64,000 bases of DNA from Sulfuritalea sp. (GCA_016708585.1 JADJFK010000017.1:1-64000), one strand, 5' to 3'; positions 24,168 to 34,046 are shown, counted from the stretch's first letter. The notes: generated from the sequence alone by a model not told the origin. A program made the numbers and translations.

Positions 24168-26834
24168 TCAGAGTAGCGCCCGGGCGATTTCCTGGACCTC
24201 GAACACCTCGAGCTGATCGCCTTCATTGATGTCGTTGTAGTTCTTCAGGCTCAAACCGCACTCGAAGCCTTCCTTGACCTCGCGCGCGTCGTCCTTGAAG
24301 CGCTTTAGCGAATCCAGTTCGCCGGTATGTATCACGGTATTGTTGCGCAACAGCCTGACCGAGGCGCCGCGCCTCACCACGCCGGAAAGGACCATGCAAC
24401 CGGCGACTGCGCCGATGCGCGAAATGCGGAATACCTGACGGATCTCGACCAGTCCGATGACGACCTCCTTCTTTTCCGGAGCAAGCATGCCGGACAGTGC
24501 CGCCTTGACCTCATCGACCACCGCGTAGATGATGTTGTAATAGCGGATGTCGACGCCAAGACTTTCAGCAGCCTTGCGCGCACCGACGTCGGCGCGGGTA
24601 TTGAAGCCGATCACCACTGCCTTGGAAGCGGCGGCCAGATTGATATCGGATTCGCTGATGCCGCCGACGCCTGCATGTACCACCATGACCTTGACTTCGC
24701 CGGTCGACAGTTTGTTCAGGGATTGCGTCAGGGCTTCCAGGGAACCTTGCACATCGGCCTTGATTACCAAGGGCAGGGTCCTGACCTCGCCCTCGGTCAT
24801 CTGCTCGAACATGTTTTCCAGCTTGGCGGCCTGCTGCTTGGCGAGCTTGACATCACGGAACTTGCCCTGGCGGAACAGCGCGATTTCCCGCGCCTTGCGC
24901 TCATCGTTGAGAACCATGCTTTCGTCGCCGGCAGCCGGCAGGTCAGTCAGACCCTGTATTTCGACCGGGATCGACGGGCCTGCCGAATCGACGGCCTTGC
25001 CGTTCTCGTCGAGCATGGCGCGCACGCGACCGAATACCGCGCCTGCCAGGAGTACGTCGCCGCGGCGCAGGGTTCCGGACAGCACCAGAATGGTTGCCAC
25101 CGGACCCTTGCCCTTGTCGAGGCGCGCCTCGATCACCAAGCCTTTTGCCGGCGCATCCACCGGCGCGGCAAGCTCCAGCACCTCGGCCTGCAACAGCACA
25201 TGTTCCAACAACGCGTCGATGCCCTCCCCAGTCTTGGCCGAGACGCCAATGAAGGGGGCGTCGCCACCGTATTCTTCCGGCACCACGCCTTCGGCGACCA
25301 GTTCCTGCTTTACGCGCTCCATGTTCGCATCGGGCTTGTCGATCTTGGTCACGGCCACGACCAGGGGCACGTTGGCTGCCTTTGCATGGGCGATGGCTTC
25401 CTTGGTCTGCGGCATGACCCCGTCGTCCGCGGCGACGACCAGAATGACCAGGTCGGTGGCCTTCGCGCCGCGTGCGCGCATTGCGGTAAAGGCCTCGTGA
25501 CCCGGCGTATCGAGGAAGGTGATCATGCCGCGCGGCGTTTCCACATGGTAGGCGCCGATGTGCTGGGTGATGCCGCCCGCCTCGCCATGGGCGACGCGAC
25601 TCTTGCGGATGTAGTCGAGCAATGATGTCTTGCCGTGGTCAACATGGCCCATCACGGTGACTACCGGGGCCCGTGGCAGTTGCACCACGTCCTTGTGATC
25701 GCCTTCGTCCACGAGATATGCATCCGGATCGTCGAGCTTGGCGGCGAACGCCAAATGACCCATTTCCTCGACCACGATCATCGCGGTTTCCTGGTCGAGT
25801 ACCTGATTGATCGTGACCATCGAACCCATTTTCATCAACGTCTTGATGACTTCCGTGGCCTTGACCGTCATTTTGTGCGCAAGATCGGCCACCGAAATGG
25901 TTTCCGGCACATGCACTTCGCGCACGATCGCTTCAACCGGTTGCTGCACCTGCACTTCCTCAGGGTGCCCATGACGGCCGCCATGGCGACCGCCACCCTT
26001 CGAACCACGCCACCCGGATGTACCGGCATCACCGCGGGTCTTGATCGCGCGCCGCTTCGCGGCGTCATCCTTCCATGCGTCCTTCTTGGCCGGCTTCGCC
26101 TTGCCGTCGTCGGGTTTCGCGGCCGGCTTGTGGATAGTTCCGGACACACCCGCGGCAGCGGCCTCCTTTGCCTTCTTGGCTTCTGCAGCAGCCAGTTGAG
26201 CCTGCTGCTCCGCAAGGCGTGCTTCGGCCTCAGCACGCGCCCTGGCTTCGCGGTCATGCTTTTCCCTGAACTCGGCGGCTTGAATTGCGGACAATTTGCC
26301 CTGGCGCTGCATTTCTGCTTCGCGCAACGCACGCTGAGCATCATCAATCACCGATTTCGGTGCCACCTCCGGCTTTGCGGCGGCATCATCGGCCGGCGAA
26401 GCCTCGGGGACGGCAGCCGGCGAAGCGACCGGCGCCTCGATCGCAGGCATCGCCGCGACTGATGGCACTTCTTGGACAACCGCGGTCATCTCGGCGACCG
26501 TATTTCCGGCGGCAGCCTCGGCCGCCAACTCGCTGGGATCCCGCTTGACGAAAATTCGCTTCTTGCGGACCTCGACCTGGATCGTTCGCGCCTTGCCTGT
26601 TGAATCGGCCGCCTTGATTTCGGTGGTCTGTTTGCGCGTCAGGGTGATCTTGGCCTTCGGCACGGTATCGCCATGCGACTTGCGCAGATAGTCGAGCAGC
26701 CGGGTCTTGTCCTGTTCGGACAAGGTGTCATCGGATTCCTGCTTGCTGACACCAGCCTTGGCCAGCTGCTCGAGCAGGGCCGGCGCCGGCATTTTCAGCT
26801 CGGTTGCAAACTGGGAAACAGTCATCAAAGCCAT
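24168..26834 (-). CDS. infB: Translation initiation factor IF-2
   Basis: An 888-residue IF-2. It has an N-terminal domain (MTVSQFATELKMPAPALLEQ), a long Ala/Lys/Glu-rich linker, and the GTPase domain starting near residue 390 with GHVDHGKTSLL, DTPGHEAF and NKxD-like TKID. The C-terminal domains bind fMet-tRNA. The ATG at 26834 is chosen because GAGAGG precedes it and the family begins here; the frame is open further upstream but runs into nusA. It lies 10 bases after nusA. Confidence 0.96.
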   Translation of the reverse strand: MALMTVSQFATELKMPAPALLEQLAKAGVSKQESDDTLSEQDKTRLLDYLRKSHGDTVPKAKITLTRKQTTEIKAADSTGKARTIQVEVRKKRIFVKRDPSELAAEAAAGNTVAEMTAVVQEVPSVAAMPAIEAPVASPAAVPEASPADDAAAKPEVAPKSVIDDAQRALREAEMQRQGKLSAIQAAEFREKHDREARARAEAEARLAEQQAQLAAAEAKKAKEAAAAGVSGTIHKPAAKPDDGKAKPAKKDAWKDDAAKRRAIKTRGDAGTSGWRGSKGGGRHGGRHGHPEEVQVQQPVEAIVREVHVPETISVADLAHKMTVKATEVIKTLMKMGSMVTINQVLDQETAMIVVEEMGHLAFAAKLDDPDAYLVDEGDHKDVVQLPRAPVVTVMGHVDHGKTSLLDYIRKSRVAHGEAGGITQHIGAYHVETPRGMITFLDTPGHEAFTAMRARGAKATDLVILVVAADDGVMPQTKEAIAHAKAANVPLVVAVTKIDKPDANMERVKQELVAEGVVPEEYGGDAPFIGVSAKTGEGIDALLEHVLLQAEVLELAAPVDAPAKGLVIEARLDKGKGPVATILVLSGTLRRGDVLLAGAVFGRVRAMLDENGKAVDSAGPSIPVEIQGLTDLPAAGDESMVLNDERKAREIALFRQGKFRDVKLAKQQAAKLENMFEQMTEGEVRTLPLVIKADVQGSLEALTQSLNKLSTGEVKVMVVHAGVGGISESDINLAAASKAVVIGFNTRADVGARKAAESLGVDIRYYNIIYAVVDEVKAALSGMLAPEKKEVVIGLVEIRQVFRISRIGAVAGCMVLSGVVRRGASVRLLRNNTVIHTGELDSLKRFKDDAREVKEGFECGLSLKNYNDINEGDQLEVFEVQEIARALL

Positions 26835-26844
26835 GCCGTACCTC

Positions 26845-28326
26845 TCATTCTTCTTCCGCGAACCAGTGGGCACGCGCAACCGTGATCAAGGCGGTGGCCC
26901 GCGCAACATCGATTCCGGTCATGTCAATCAATTCGTCGGTTGCCAGATCCGCCAGTGAATCGCGATCAGTGACGCCGTTCTTGGCCAGTTTTGCCGCCAG
27001 CGACTTATCCATGCCCTCGAGCGACAGCAGATCGTCTGCCACCTTCTCCAACTGTTCTTCGTCGACGATGGCTTCGGTCAGCAACACATTGCGGGCACGC
27101 TCACGCAGCTCGGTTACGGTCGCCTCGTCGAAGGACTCGATCTCCAGCATTTCCGCAAGAGGAACATAGGCGATTTCCTCCAGGGTGGAGAAGCCCTCCT
27201 CGATCAGGATGTTGGCGACTTCCTCGTCGACGTCGAGCTTTTCCATGAACACGCCGCGAATCGAGCTGTGTTCGGTTTCCGAGCGCTTTTGCGACTCTTC
27301 GATCGTCATCAGGTTAATGGTCCAGCCCGTCAGTTCGGAAGCCAGGCGCACGTTCTGTCCGCCGCGACCGATGGCGATCGCCAGGTTGTCCTCGTCGACC
27401 ACGACATCCATGGCGTGCTTTTCTTCATCGACCACGATGCTTTGCACGTCCGCCGGCGCCAGGGCGCCAATCACGAACTGTGCCGGGTCCGCAGACCAGA
27501 GGATGATGTCGACGCGTTCGCCGGACAGTTCATTGGTTACGGCCGTGACGCGGGAGCCGCGCATGCCGACGCAGGTACCGATCGGATCGACGCGGGGATC
27601 GTTCGACTTGACGGCTATTTTGGCGCGCATGCCGGGGTCACGGGCAGCGGCCTTGATTTCGAGCAGGCCATCTTCGATTTCGGGTACTTCGAGCTCGAAC
27701 AACTTCATGATGAACTCGGGAGCGGTACGCGACAGGATCAGTTGCGGACCGCGGGCCTGACGATCGATCTTCATCAGCCAGGCACGCACGCGGTCGCCTG
27801 GACGCAGGTTTTCCTTGGGAATCATCTGGTCACGCGGCAACAGGGCCTCGATGCGACCCGCTTCGATGATGGCGCTGCCGCGCTCCATGCGTTTGACGGT
27901 GCCGCTGACGAGAAACTCCTTGCGATCGAGAAAATCATTGAGCAGTTGCTCGCGCTCGGCATCGCGAATCTTCTGCAGGATGACCTGTTTCGCGGCCTGC
28001 GCGCCGATGCGACCGAAATCGATCGGTTCCAGTTCTTCCTCGACGAACTCCTCGAGCGCAATGTCGGAAATCTGCTTTTGCGCGTCGGTCAGGCCGATCT
28101 GCTGTTCGGGATCCTCGACCGCGCCGTCGGGCACCACCAGCCAGCGGCGGAAGGACTCGTATTCGCCGGTTTCGCGATCGATATCGACGCGTACATCGGC
28201 TTCGTCGTTGACGCGTTTCTTGGTTGCCGATGCCAGCGCCATCTCAAGGGCGCCAAAGACGATGTCCCGCGGCACATTCTTCTCGCGGGCAAGGGCATCG
28301 ACCAACAACAGCAATTCACGGCTCAT
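26845..28326 (-). CDS. nusA: Transcription termination/antitermination factor NusA
   Basis: A 493-residue NusA with the N-terminal polymerase-binding domain (MSRELLLLVDALAREKNVPR), an S1 domain, two KH domains (ending with AIGRGGQNVRLASELTGW) and two C-terminal acidic repeats (EEVANILIEEGFSTLEEIAY and a second copy). It pauses polymerase and links transcription to rRNA antitermination. The start at 28326 is preceded by a GGAGGA site. It follows rimP by 19 bases. Confidence 0.96.
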   Translation of the reverse strand: MSRELLLLVDALAREKNVPRDIVFGALEMALASATKKRVNDEADVRVDIDRETGEYESFRRWLVVPDGAVEDPEQQIGLTDAQKQISDIALEEFVEEELEPIDFGRIGAQAAKQVILQKIRDAEREQLLNDFLDRKEFLVSGTVKRMERGSAIIEAGRIEALLPRDQMIPKENLRPGDRVRAWLMKIDRQARGPQLILSRTAPEFIMKLFELEVPEIEDGLLEIKAAARDPGMRAKIAVKSNDPRVDPIGTCVGMRGSRVTAVTNELSGERVDIILWSADPAQFVIGALAPADVQSIVVDEEKHAMDVVVDEDNLAIAIGRGGQNVRLASELTGWTINLMTIEESQKRSETEHSSIRGVFMEKLDVDEEVANILIEEGFSTLEEIAYVPLAEMLEIESFDEATVTELRERARNVLLTEAIVDEEQLEKVADDLLSLEGMDKSLAAKLAKNGVTDRDSLADLATDELIDMTGIDVARATALITVARAHWFAEEE

Positions 28327-28345
28327 GTGAGTCCTCCGGCAATAG

Positions 28346-28807
28346 TCAGAACTTCGGCACCAGGCGCGCGCGATCGATGTTCTCGAGCGCAAACCGATGC
28401 TGTGTTTCATTCACTTTCAGGCAGACCATTTCCACTCCGCCCTCTTCCTGCAATCCTTCGAGTACACCGCTGAAGTTGCGCTGGTTGCCCAGCGGAACAC
28501 GCAATTTCAGCTGCACATCCTGTCCTGCAAAGCGGCGATAGTCCGCCGGCTTGACCAGTGGCCGATCCAGTCCGGGAGAAGACACCTCGAGACGGTCGTA
28601 ATCGACGTTTTCGACCATGAAAACGCGACTGAGCTGGCTGCTCACGGTCGCGCAGTCCTCGACGCTGATGCCGCTCTTTTCTGCCTGCACTCCTGCGGGC
28701 CGGTCGATAAAGACGCGCAATAGCCGGGCGCGCGGGCTGGTTTCAAATTCCACCAGTTCGTACCCTAAACCGACTACAGTCGTTTCAATCAAATCAACCA
28801 GTTGCAT
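28346..28807 (-). CDS. rimP: Ribosome maturation factor RimP
   Basis: A 153-residue RimP, first gene of the nusA operon. The core motifs GYELVEFETSPRARLLRVFI, VENVDYDRLEVSSPGLDRPL and the C-terminal SH3-like NFSGVLEGLQEEGG are intact. It helps 30S assembly. The ATG at 28807 matches the family start; a longer frame to 28891 would read through a hairpin at 28839-28858. Confidence 0.94.
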   Translation of the reverse strand: MQLVDLIETTVVGLGYELVEFETSPRARLLRVFIDRPAGVQAEKSGISVEDCATVSSQLSRVFMVENVDYDRLEVSSPGLDRPLVKPADYRRFAGQDVQLKLRVPLGNQRNFSGVLEGLQEEGGVEMVCLKVNETQHRFALENIDRARLVPKF

Positions 28808-28838
28808 GGCAATCAAGAAACCCATCGCACAAATAGAA

Positions 28839-28858
28839 AATGGGCCAAAAAGCCCATT
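28839..28858 (-). terminator. Possible weak terminator between rluB and rimP
   Basis: A perfect seven-pair hairpin (28839-28845 with 28852-28858) with a T-rich loop and a short T-stretch after it on the minus strand. It could end the scpA-scpB-rluB transcript or be part of the rimP leader. Confidence 0.4.
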
Positions 28859-28915
28859 CCTTATCCCTTCCAAAACCGTGGCACCAACCAAAGCCGGGCG
28901 ATTATAGCAGAGGCA

Positions 28916-30067
28916 TCATTTCTCTGCCAAATCAAATTGATCGCCGTCGGCGGCACCCTCCCCTTCGAAACCGTGTAGGCCATCCGAATGGTGATCCGCA
29001 GCACCCGACGGGGCCCCCTTGCGTTCCGGCGGCAACAATTTCAGCAACTCCTGCACTTCGGCTGGCTCCAGATCGCGACACTGGCCACGTTTCAGGCGTG
29101 GCGACAGGAGCACCGGGCCGTAACGGACACGCATCAGACGGCTGACCAGCAAACCAACGGCCTCGAACATCCGCCGTACCTCGCGATTGCGCCCTTCCGT
29201 CAGAACCACGCGGTACCAGCGGTTGGAGCCCTCGCCGCCGGCTTCAGCGACAAACTTCACTCGCGCCAGCCCGTCGTCCAGTTGCACACCATTGCGCAAT
29301 CGCTCGAGCATTTCCGGGGTCGCCTCGCCGAGGACACGCACGGCGTACTCGCGTTCGATTTCATAGCGCGGATGCATCATGCGATTGGCCAACCCACCGT
29401 CGTTGGTAAACAGCAGCAGACCGCACGAATTGAAGTCCAGCCGGCCGATGGAAACCCAGCGCCCGCTCTTGAGCCGCGGCAGCACGGCAAACACGCTGGG
29501 GCGGCCATCCGGATCGTCCTTGGAAACGATCTCGCCTTCCGGCTTGTGATAAACCAGCACGCGTGGCAGGCGCAGGAGGAATTTGAGCTGCACCAGCTTG
29601 CCATTGAGGCGGATCTTGTCCTCAGGTCCGACACGCTGCCCGACGTGCGCGGGCAGGCCATTGACGCTGACGCGACCGGCGACGATCCATTCTTCGATTT
29701 CGCGCCGCGAACCGTAACCCGCATCGGCGAGCGCCTTGTGCAGCTTGGGCGGATCGATGAAGACGGGGTCGGTGCGGCGTTTGGCGTGGGCCGGCAGCGC
29801 GGAACCGCCGCGCAGGCGCGGGGTTTCCACACGGGATGCGGAAGGCCCCTGCGGCGGACGGAAGGGACTAGCCTTGCGGTTCTGCCGCTGCGGCGGCGGG
29901 CCCTTCGGACTGCGGCCCGGCGAGGTCGAGTTGCCCGTCGGCGACGGGGCCGGTTGCGCCGAGGTCCGGCTGCGGCGCTGCCGGCTGCCCGGTTCCGGCG
30001 TGCCCGGCGTCGGATTCTTCGGCCCGCGCCGGGACCGGGGTGGCTTCGGGGATTGCGGATTGTCCAA
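28916..30067 (-). CDS. rluB: 23S rRNA pseudouridine-2605 synthase RluB
   Basis: A 383-residue RsuA-family pseudouridine synthase. An S4 RNA-binding domain begins near residue 105 (LHKALADAGYGSRREIEEWI) and the catalytic region contains GRLDFNSCGLLLFTNDGG with the active-site aspartate. The first 100 residues are low complexity (Pro/Arg/Ser) and lie entirely within the 3' end of scpB in another frame, overlapping it by 200 bases. The start is therefore uncertain: a later start would shorten this tail. The C-terminal tail is also low complexity. Confidence 0.88.
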   Translation of the reverse strand: MDNPQSPKPPRSRRGPKNPTPGTPEPGSRQRRSRTSAQPAPSPTGNSTSPGRSPKGPPPQRQNRKASPFRPPQGPSASRVETPRLRGGSALPAHAKRRTDPVFIDPPKLHKALADAGYGSRREIEEWIVAGRVSVNGLPAHVGQRVGPEDKIRLNGKLVQLKFLLRLPRVLVYHKPEGEIVSKDDPDGRPSVFAVLPRLKSGRWVSIGRLDFNSCGLLLFTNDGGLANRMMHPRYEIEREYAVRVLGEATPEMLERLRNGVQLDDGLARVKFVAEAGGEGSNRWYRVVLTEGRNREVRRMFEAVGLLVSRLMRVRYGPVLLSPRLKRGQCRDLEPAEVQELLKLLPPERKGAPSGAADHHSDGLHGFEGEGAADGDQFDLAEK

Positions 30068-30605
30068 GGTCCATCACCCTTTCAATTTCGGTCAGCGGCG
30101 GCAATTCGGTGAGGCTGCGCAGGCCCAGATCGTCGAGAAACCTTCGCGTCGTCGCATACAGCGCTGGCCTGCCGGGTGCATCGCGATGACCCACCGCATC
30201 TATCCAGCCTCGCCCTTCGAGCGTTTTCAGAATATTCGGCGAGACGGCCACACCCCGAATGTCTTCGATATCGCCACGCGTCACGGGCTGACGATAGGCG
30301 ATGATTGCCAATGTTTCCATGACCGCGCGCGAGTACTTCGGCGGCTTGTCGTTCTTCAGCCGGTCGATGTAGGACTGATACTCCGGCCGTGTCTGGAAGC
30401 GCCAGCCGGAGGCCAGTTGCACCAGTTCCACGCCCCGGTTCGCCCAGTCGCGTCGCAAATCGTCCAGCAGTGTACGCCAGGTATCGTCATCGAACTCCTG
30501 ATCGAAGAGCTTTTTCAGCTCGGCCAGGGGCAAGGGCTCGGCGGCCACCAGCAGCGCGGTTTCCAGCACGCGCTTGTAGTCTTCGGGTTTATACAGCGGC
30601 AGCAT
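29868..30605 (-). CDS. scpB: Segregation and condensation protein B
   Basis: A 245-residue ScpB with two winged-helix domains (LLVAAEPLPLAELKKLFDQE; VMETLAIIAYRQPVTRGDIE; VSPNILKTLEGRGWIDAVG). It bridges ScpA and SMC in the condensin complex. After about residue 175 the protein becomes Ala/Pro/Gly-rich, and this part shares its DNA with the rluB N-terminus. The start overlaps scpA by 17 bases. Confidence 0.92.
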   Translation of the reverse strand: MLPLYKPEDYKRVLETALLVAAEPLPLAELKKLFDQEFDDDTWRTLLDDLRRDWANRGVELVQLASGWRFQTRPEYQSYIDRLKNDKPPKYSRAVMETLAIIAYRQPVTRGDIEDIRGVAVSPNILKTLEGRGWIDAVGHRDAPGRPALYATTRRFLDDLGLRSLTELPPLTEIERVMDLGQSAIPEATPVPARAEESDAGHAGTGQPAAPQPDLGATGPVADGQLDLAGPQSEGPAAAAAEPQG

Positions 30606-31464
30606 CGGGCAGCTTTACGTAAATGGGCGCCATGGCCTCGTTCTGGGTAATTTCGATCAGCGACTCACGGGCCAGTTCTAGCATGGCAAGAAAACTCACC
30701 ACCAGCCCCTGTGCGCCGAGCGTGAGGTCGAACAACTGGTCGAACACGACGTAGCCGCCACCCTGCAGCCGGCGCAGGATGATGCTCATGTGTTCGCGCA
30801 CGGAGAGTTCCTCGCGATGGATCTTGTGGTGCTGATGTACCCTCGCCTGCTTCATCAGCGACAGCCATGCCACCTGCAGATCGTGCAGGCTGACGTCGGG
30901 CTGGCGCTCGACCACCTTGTCGGCGATCCATACGGTGATCCATTCGTAGTCGCGCCCCGCCTGCGGCATCTCGTCCAGCTTTGCAGCCGAAGCCTTCATG
31001 CGTTCGTATTCGATCAGGCGACGCACCAGTTCGGCACGCGGATCTTCCGGCTCGCCGTTTTCCGCCTTGGGCGGACGCGGCAGCAGCATGCGCGACTTGA
31101 TCTCGATCAGCATCGCCGCCATCAGCAGGTATTCGGCGGCAAGTTCGAGGTTGCCCTTGCGCATCGCCTCGACGTAGACCAGGTACTGCGCCGTGAGCGG
31201 CGCCATCGGAATGTCGAGCACGTTGATGTTGGCGCGGCGGATCAGGTAGAGCAGCAGATCCAGCGGACCCTCGAAGGAATCGAGGATGATCTCCAGCGCG
31301 TCCGGGGGGATGTAGAGGTCGCGCGGCATTTCGGCCATGAGTTCGCCATACACGCGGGGCCGATGCTCGGCAAACACCGCATCCACGGCATCCGGATCAA
31401 AAGTCGGCGCCGGCGATACGGCGACCTGTGCGCCGGGCTGACCGGAAATGGCGTTCTCGATCAC
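30589..31464 (-). CDS. scpA: Segregation and condensation protein A
   Basis: A 291-residue kleisin ScpA. The N-terminal SMC-binding region contains DSFEGPLDLLLYLIRRANIN and PMAPLTAQYLVYVEAM; the middle has the LLMAAMLIEIKSRMLLPRP core. The C-terminal winged helix is at VVSFLAMLELARESLIEI. It closes the SMC ring in chromosome condensation. It overlaps trpS by four bases and scpB by 17. Confidence 0.94.
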   Translation of the reverse strand: MIENAISGQPGAQVAVSPAPTFDPDAVDAVFAEHRPRVYGELMAEMPRDLYIPPDALEIILDSFEGPLDLLLYLIRRANINVLDIPMAPLTAQYLVYVEAMRKGNLELAAEYLLMAAMLIEIKSRMLLPRPPKAENGEPEDPRAELVRRLIEYERMKASAAKLDEMPQAGRDYEWITVWIADKVVERQPDVSLHDLQVAWLSLMKQARVHQHHKIHREELSVREHMSIILRRLQGGGYVVFDQLFDLTLGAQGLVVSFLAMLELARESLIEITQNEAMAPIYVKLPDAAAV

Positions 31465-32663
31465 GGGTAGTCGAGCCCTATCGCTTCGCGCACGTCGCGC
31501 ATCGTTTCCTGGGCAAGCTTGCGTGCCTTCTCGCAGCCGTCGGCGATGATGTTCCTGACCAGCTGCGGATCTTCCTCGTACATCTTCGCCCGTTCATGCA
31601 TCGGCTTCTGCTCGGCGAGCACGCCATCGATCACCGGCTGCTTGCATTCGATGCAGCCGATCCCGGCCGAGCGACATCCCTTCTGCACCCAGCCCTTGAC
31701 CTCGTCGTTCGAGTAGATCTGGTGAAACTGCCATACCGGACACTTGTCCGGATCGCCGGCGTCCGTGCGCCGCACCCGCGCCGGGTCGGTCTGCATGGTG
31801 CGAATCTTCCGGGTGACGGAGTCGGCATCCTCGCGCAGCGTGATCGTGTTGCCGTAGGACTTGGACATCTTCTGGCCGTCCAGCCCCGGCATGCGCGAAG
31901 CATGCGTCAGCAACGCGCCGGGTTCGACCAGGATCATCTTGCGCGTGCCTTCGAGCCAGCCGAACAGGCGCTCGCGGTCGCCCAGGGAAAGGCTCTGCGC
32001 CTCGTTCAGCAGCTGGTGGGCCTGTTCCAGCGCTGCGTCCTCACCCTTCTCCTGATAGCGGGCGCGCAACTCGTCGTAGAGCCTGGCGCGCTTGCTGCCG
32101 AGTTTCTTCACCGCCTCGCGCGCCTTGTCTTCGAAGTCCGGCTCACGGCCATAGAGGTGATTGAAACGGCGCGCGATCTCGCGCGTGAATTCAACGTGGG
32201 GCACCTGGTCGTCGCCCACCGGAACCTGGTTGGCGCGATAGATCAGGATGTCGGCGGCCTGCAGCAACGGATAGCCGAGAAAGCCGTAGGTCGTCAAATC
32301 CTTGTGCGACAGCTTTTCCTGCTGGTCCTTGTAGGTCGGCACACGCTCCAGCCAGCCCAGCGGCGTCATCATCGACAGCAGCAGGTGCAATTCGGCGTGC
32401 TCGGGTACCTTGGACTGGATGAAGATGGTCGCCTGCGAGGGATCGACACCCGCCGCCAGCCAGTCGATGATCATCTCGTAAGCGTTGTCGGTGATGGTGC
32501 CCGGCTCGTCGTAGGCCGTGGTCAGCGCATGCCAGTCGGCGACGAAGAAGAGGCAGGGATACTCGTGCTGCAGCTTGACCCAGTTGGCGAGCACGCCGTG
32601 GTAGTGGCCGAGGTGGAGGCGCCCGGTGGGGCGCATGCCGGATAGGACTTTTTCTGCGTACAT
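31461..32663 (-). CDS. trpS: Tryptophan-tRNA ligase
   Basis: A 400-residue class I synthetase. HLGHYHG (HIGH-type) lies near residue 17 and KMSKSYGN near 271. It charges tRNA-Trp. The protein is about 60 residues longer than the E. coli enzyme, as in many betaproteobacterial relatives, with a zinc-like Cys segment (CRSAGIGCIECKQ) near residue 330. The first base of the scpA start overlaps its stop. Confidence 0.95.
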   Translation of the reverse strand: MYAEKVLSGMRPTGRLHLGHYHGVLANWVKLQHEYPCLFFVADWHALTTAYDEPGTITDNAYEMIIDWLAAGVDPSQATIFIQSKVPEHAELHLLLSMMTPLGWLERVPTYKDQQEKLSHKDLTTYGFLGYPLLQAADILIYRANQVPVGDDQVPHVEFTREIARRFNHLYGREPDFEDKAREAVKKLGSKRARLYDELRARYQEKGEDAALEQAHQLLNEAQSLSLGDRERLFGWLEGTRKMILVEPGALLTHASRMPGLDGQKMSKSYGNTITLREDADSVTRKIRTMQTDPARVRRTDAGDPDKCPVWQFHQIYSNDEVKGWVQKGCRSAGIGCIECKQPVIDGVLAEQKPMHERAKMYEEDPQLVRNIIADGCEKARKLAQETMRDVREAIGLDYP

Positions 32664-32664
32664 G

Positions 32665-33309
32665 TCAAAAACCGAAAAGGGTTCGAATCAGGGTGTTGAA
32701 CACCCGCAACAAGGGCCGCAGGATGTCATCCAGCCAACCCAGGAACAACAACGCCAGCAGGATGGGAAAACCCCAGCGTTCCAGCTGCGAAAACTTCCAG
32801 GCAGCGCGCGGCGGCAGCAGGCTGACGGCAATGCGCCCTCCGTCCAGCGGCGGCAAGGGCAGCAGGTTCAACACCATCAGCACGCCATTGATGCCGATGC
32901 CGACGCGCGCCATTTCCTTCAGGGCTTCGGAATACATCATGGCGGGAGTGCCGATCGCCAACTTCAACACCAGGGCCCAGAACAGCGCCATGACCAGGTT
33001 CGCCCCCGGCCCCGCCGCCGCCACCCAGAGCATGTCCTGCTTGGGGCGGCGCAGATTGGCAAAATTCACCGGCACCGGCTTGGCCCAGCCGAACAGCAGG
33101 CCACCGGCCGACACCAGCAGGATCAGCGCCGGAACCAGCAAAGTTCCCACCATGTCCACATGGCGAATCGGATTCAAGCTGATACGCCCCATCTGCCAGG
33201 CCGTCGGATCGCCGAAATGCCGCGCCGCGTAGCCGTGCGCCGCCTCGTGCAGCGTGATCGCAAAGATGATCGGCAGGGCGGAAATCGCCAGCGTCTGGAT
33301 GAAATTCAT
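32665..33309 (-). CDS. Site-2 protease family (M50) membrane protein
   Basis: A 214-residue membrane metalloprotease. The zinc motif HEAAH is in ITLHEAAHGYAARHFGD near residue 21, and the third ligand region NLLPLPPLDGGRI lies near 170. Four to five hydrophobic segments span the membrane. It is of the short rhomboid-like M50 group lacking a PDZ domain, with unknown substrate. It lies one base after trpS. Confidence 0.9.
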   Translation of the reverse strand: MNFIQTLAISALPIIFAITLHEAAHGYAARHFGDPTAWQMGRISLNPIRHVDMVGTLLVPALILLVSAGGLLFGWAKPVPVNFANLRRPKQDMLWVAAAGPGANLVMALFWALVLKLAIGTPAMMYSEALKEMARVGIGINGVLMVLNLLPLPPLDGGRIAVSLLPPRAAWKFSQLERWGFPILLALLFLGWLDDILRPLLRVFNTLIRTLFGF

Positions 33310-33336
33310 GAGAAGCGGGCATTTTAGCAGACCGGG

Positions 33337-33963
33337 TCATTCCAGCCCGAAGGGCGCCAGCGGACCCTGCCCGGCACGAACCAGTTCGGGCTGGGCGCCG
33401 GTCAGGTTGATGACCGTCGTCATCGCCGTACCGCACTGGCCGGCATCGATCACCAGGTCGAGCAGCTTTTCCAGGCGCTCGCGAATCTCGTCCGCATCCG
33501 CGAGCGGCGCCTCGAAGCCGGGCAGGATCAGGGTCGAGGTCAGCAGCGGCTCATCCAGTTCTTCGAGCAAGGCCAGCGCCAGCGGATGATCGGGCACGCG
33601 CAAGCCGATGGTCTTGCGCTTGGGATGCAGCAGGCGCCGCGGCAGTTCCTTGGTGCCTTCCAGGATGAAGGTATAACTGCCCGGCGTGGTGGCCTTCAGC
33701 AGGCGATACTGGCTGTTGTCCACCCGCGCATAGGTGGCGATCTCGGACAGGTCGCGGCACATCAGTGTGAAATGATGGCGCTCATCGACGCCGCGGATGC
33801 TGCGGATTCGATCCAGCAGGGGAGCATAGCCGGCAACGCCGGCCAGCGAGTAGGCGGCGTCGGTGGGCAGCGCGATGAGGCCGCCACTGCGGGCGATCTC
33901 GGCCGCCTGCTTGATCAGGCGCGGTTGTGGATGTTCGGGGTGAATATGAAATAGCTGGGCCAT
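33337..33963 (-). CDS. yciO: YciO/Sua5-family threonylcarbamoyl-AMP synthase-like protein
   Basis: A 208-residue YrdC-domain protein of the YciO group: GGLIALPTDAAYSLAGVAG, SIRGVDERHHFTLMCRDL, PGSYTFILEGTKELPRRLL and RKTIGLRVPDH. TsaC enzymes of this fold make threonylcarbamoyl-AMP for tRNA t6A37; YciO relatives have weaker or unclear activity. It is near the PHP-phosphatase gene, as in many Proteobacteria. Confidence 0.9.
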   Translation of the reverse strand: MAQLFHIHPEHPQPRLIKQAAEIARSGGLIALPTDAAYSLAGVAGYAPLLDRIRSIRGVDERHHFTLMCRDLSEIATYARVDNSQYRLLKATTPGSYTFILEGTKELPRRLLHPKRKTIGLRVPDHPLALALLEELDEPLLTSTLILPGFEAPLADADEIRERLEKLLDLVIDAGQCGTAMTTVINLTGAQPELVRAGQGPLAPFGLE

Positions 33964-34046
33964 GCGCGGACTGAAGCCTGGAGACGAAGCGCGGAATTTT
34001 ACCGGCCCTTTGGCCTGCCGATGTGAATGTCGTCAGCCCCTGGCGG

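Noticed and set aside
24327..25625. 432-codon plus-strand open frame within infB
   Set aside because: It lies opposite infB and is explained by high GC codon use.
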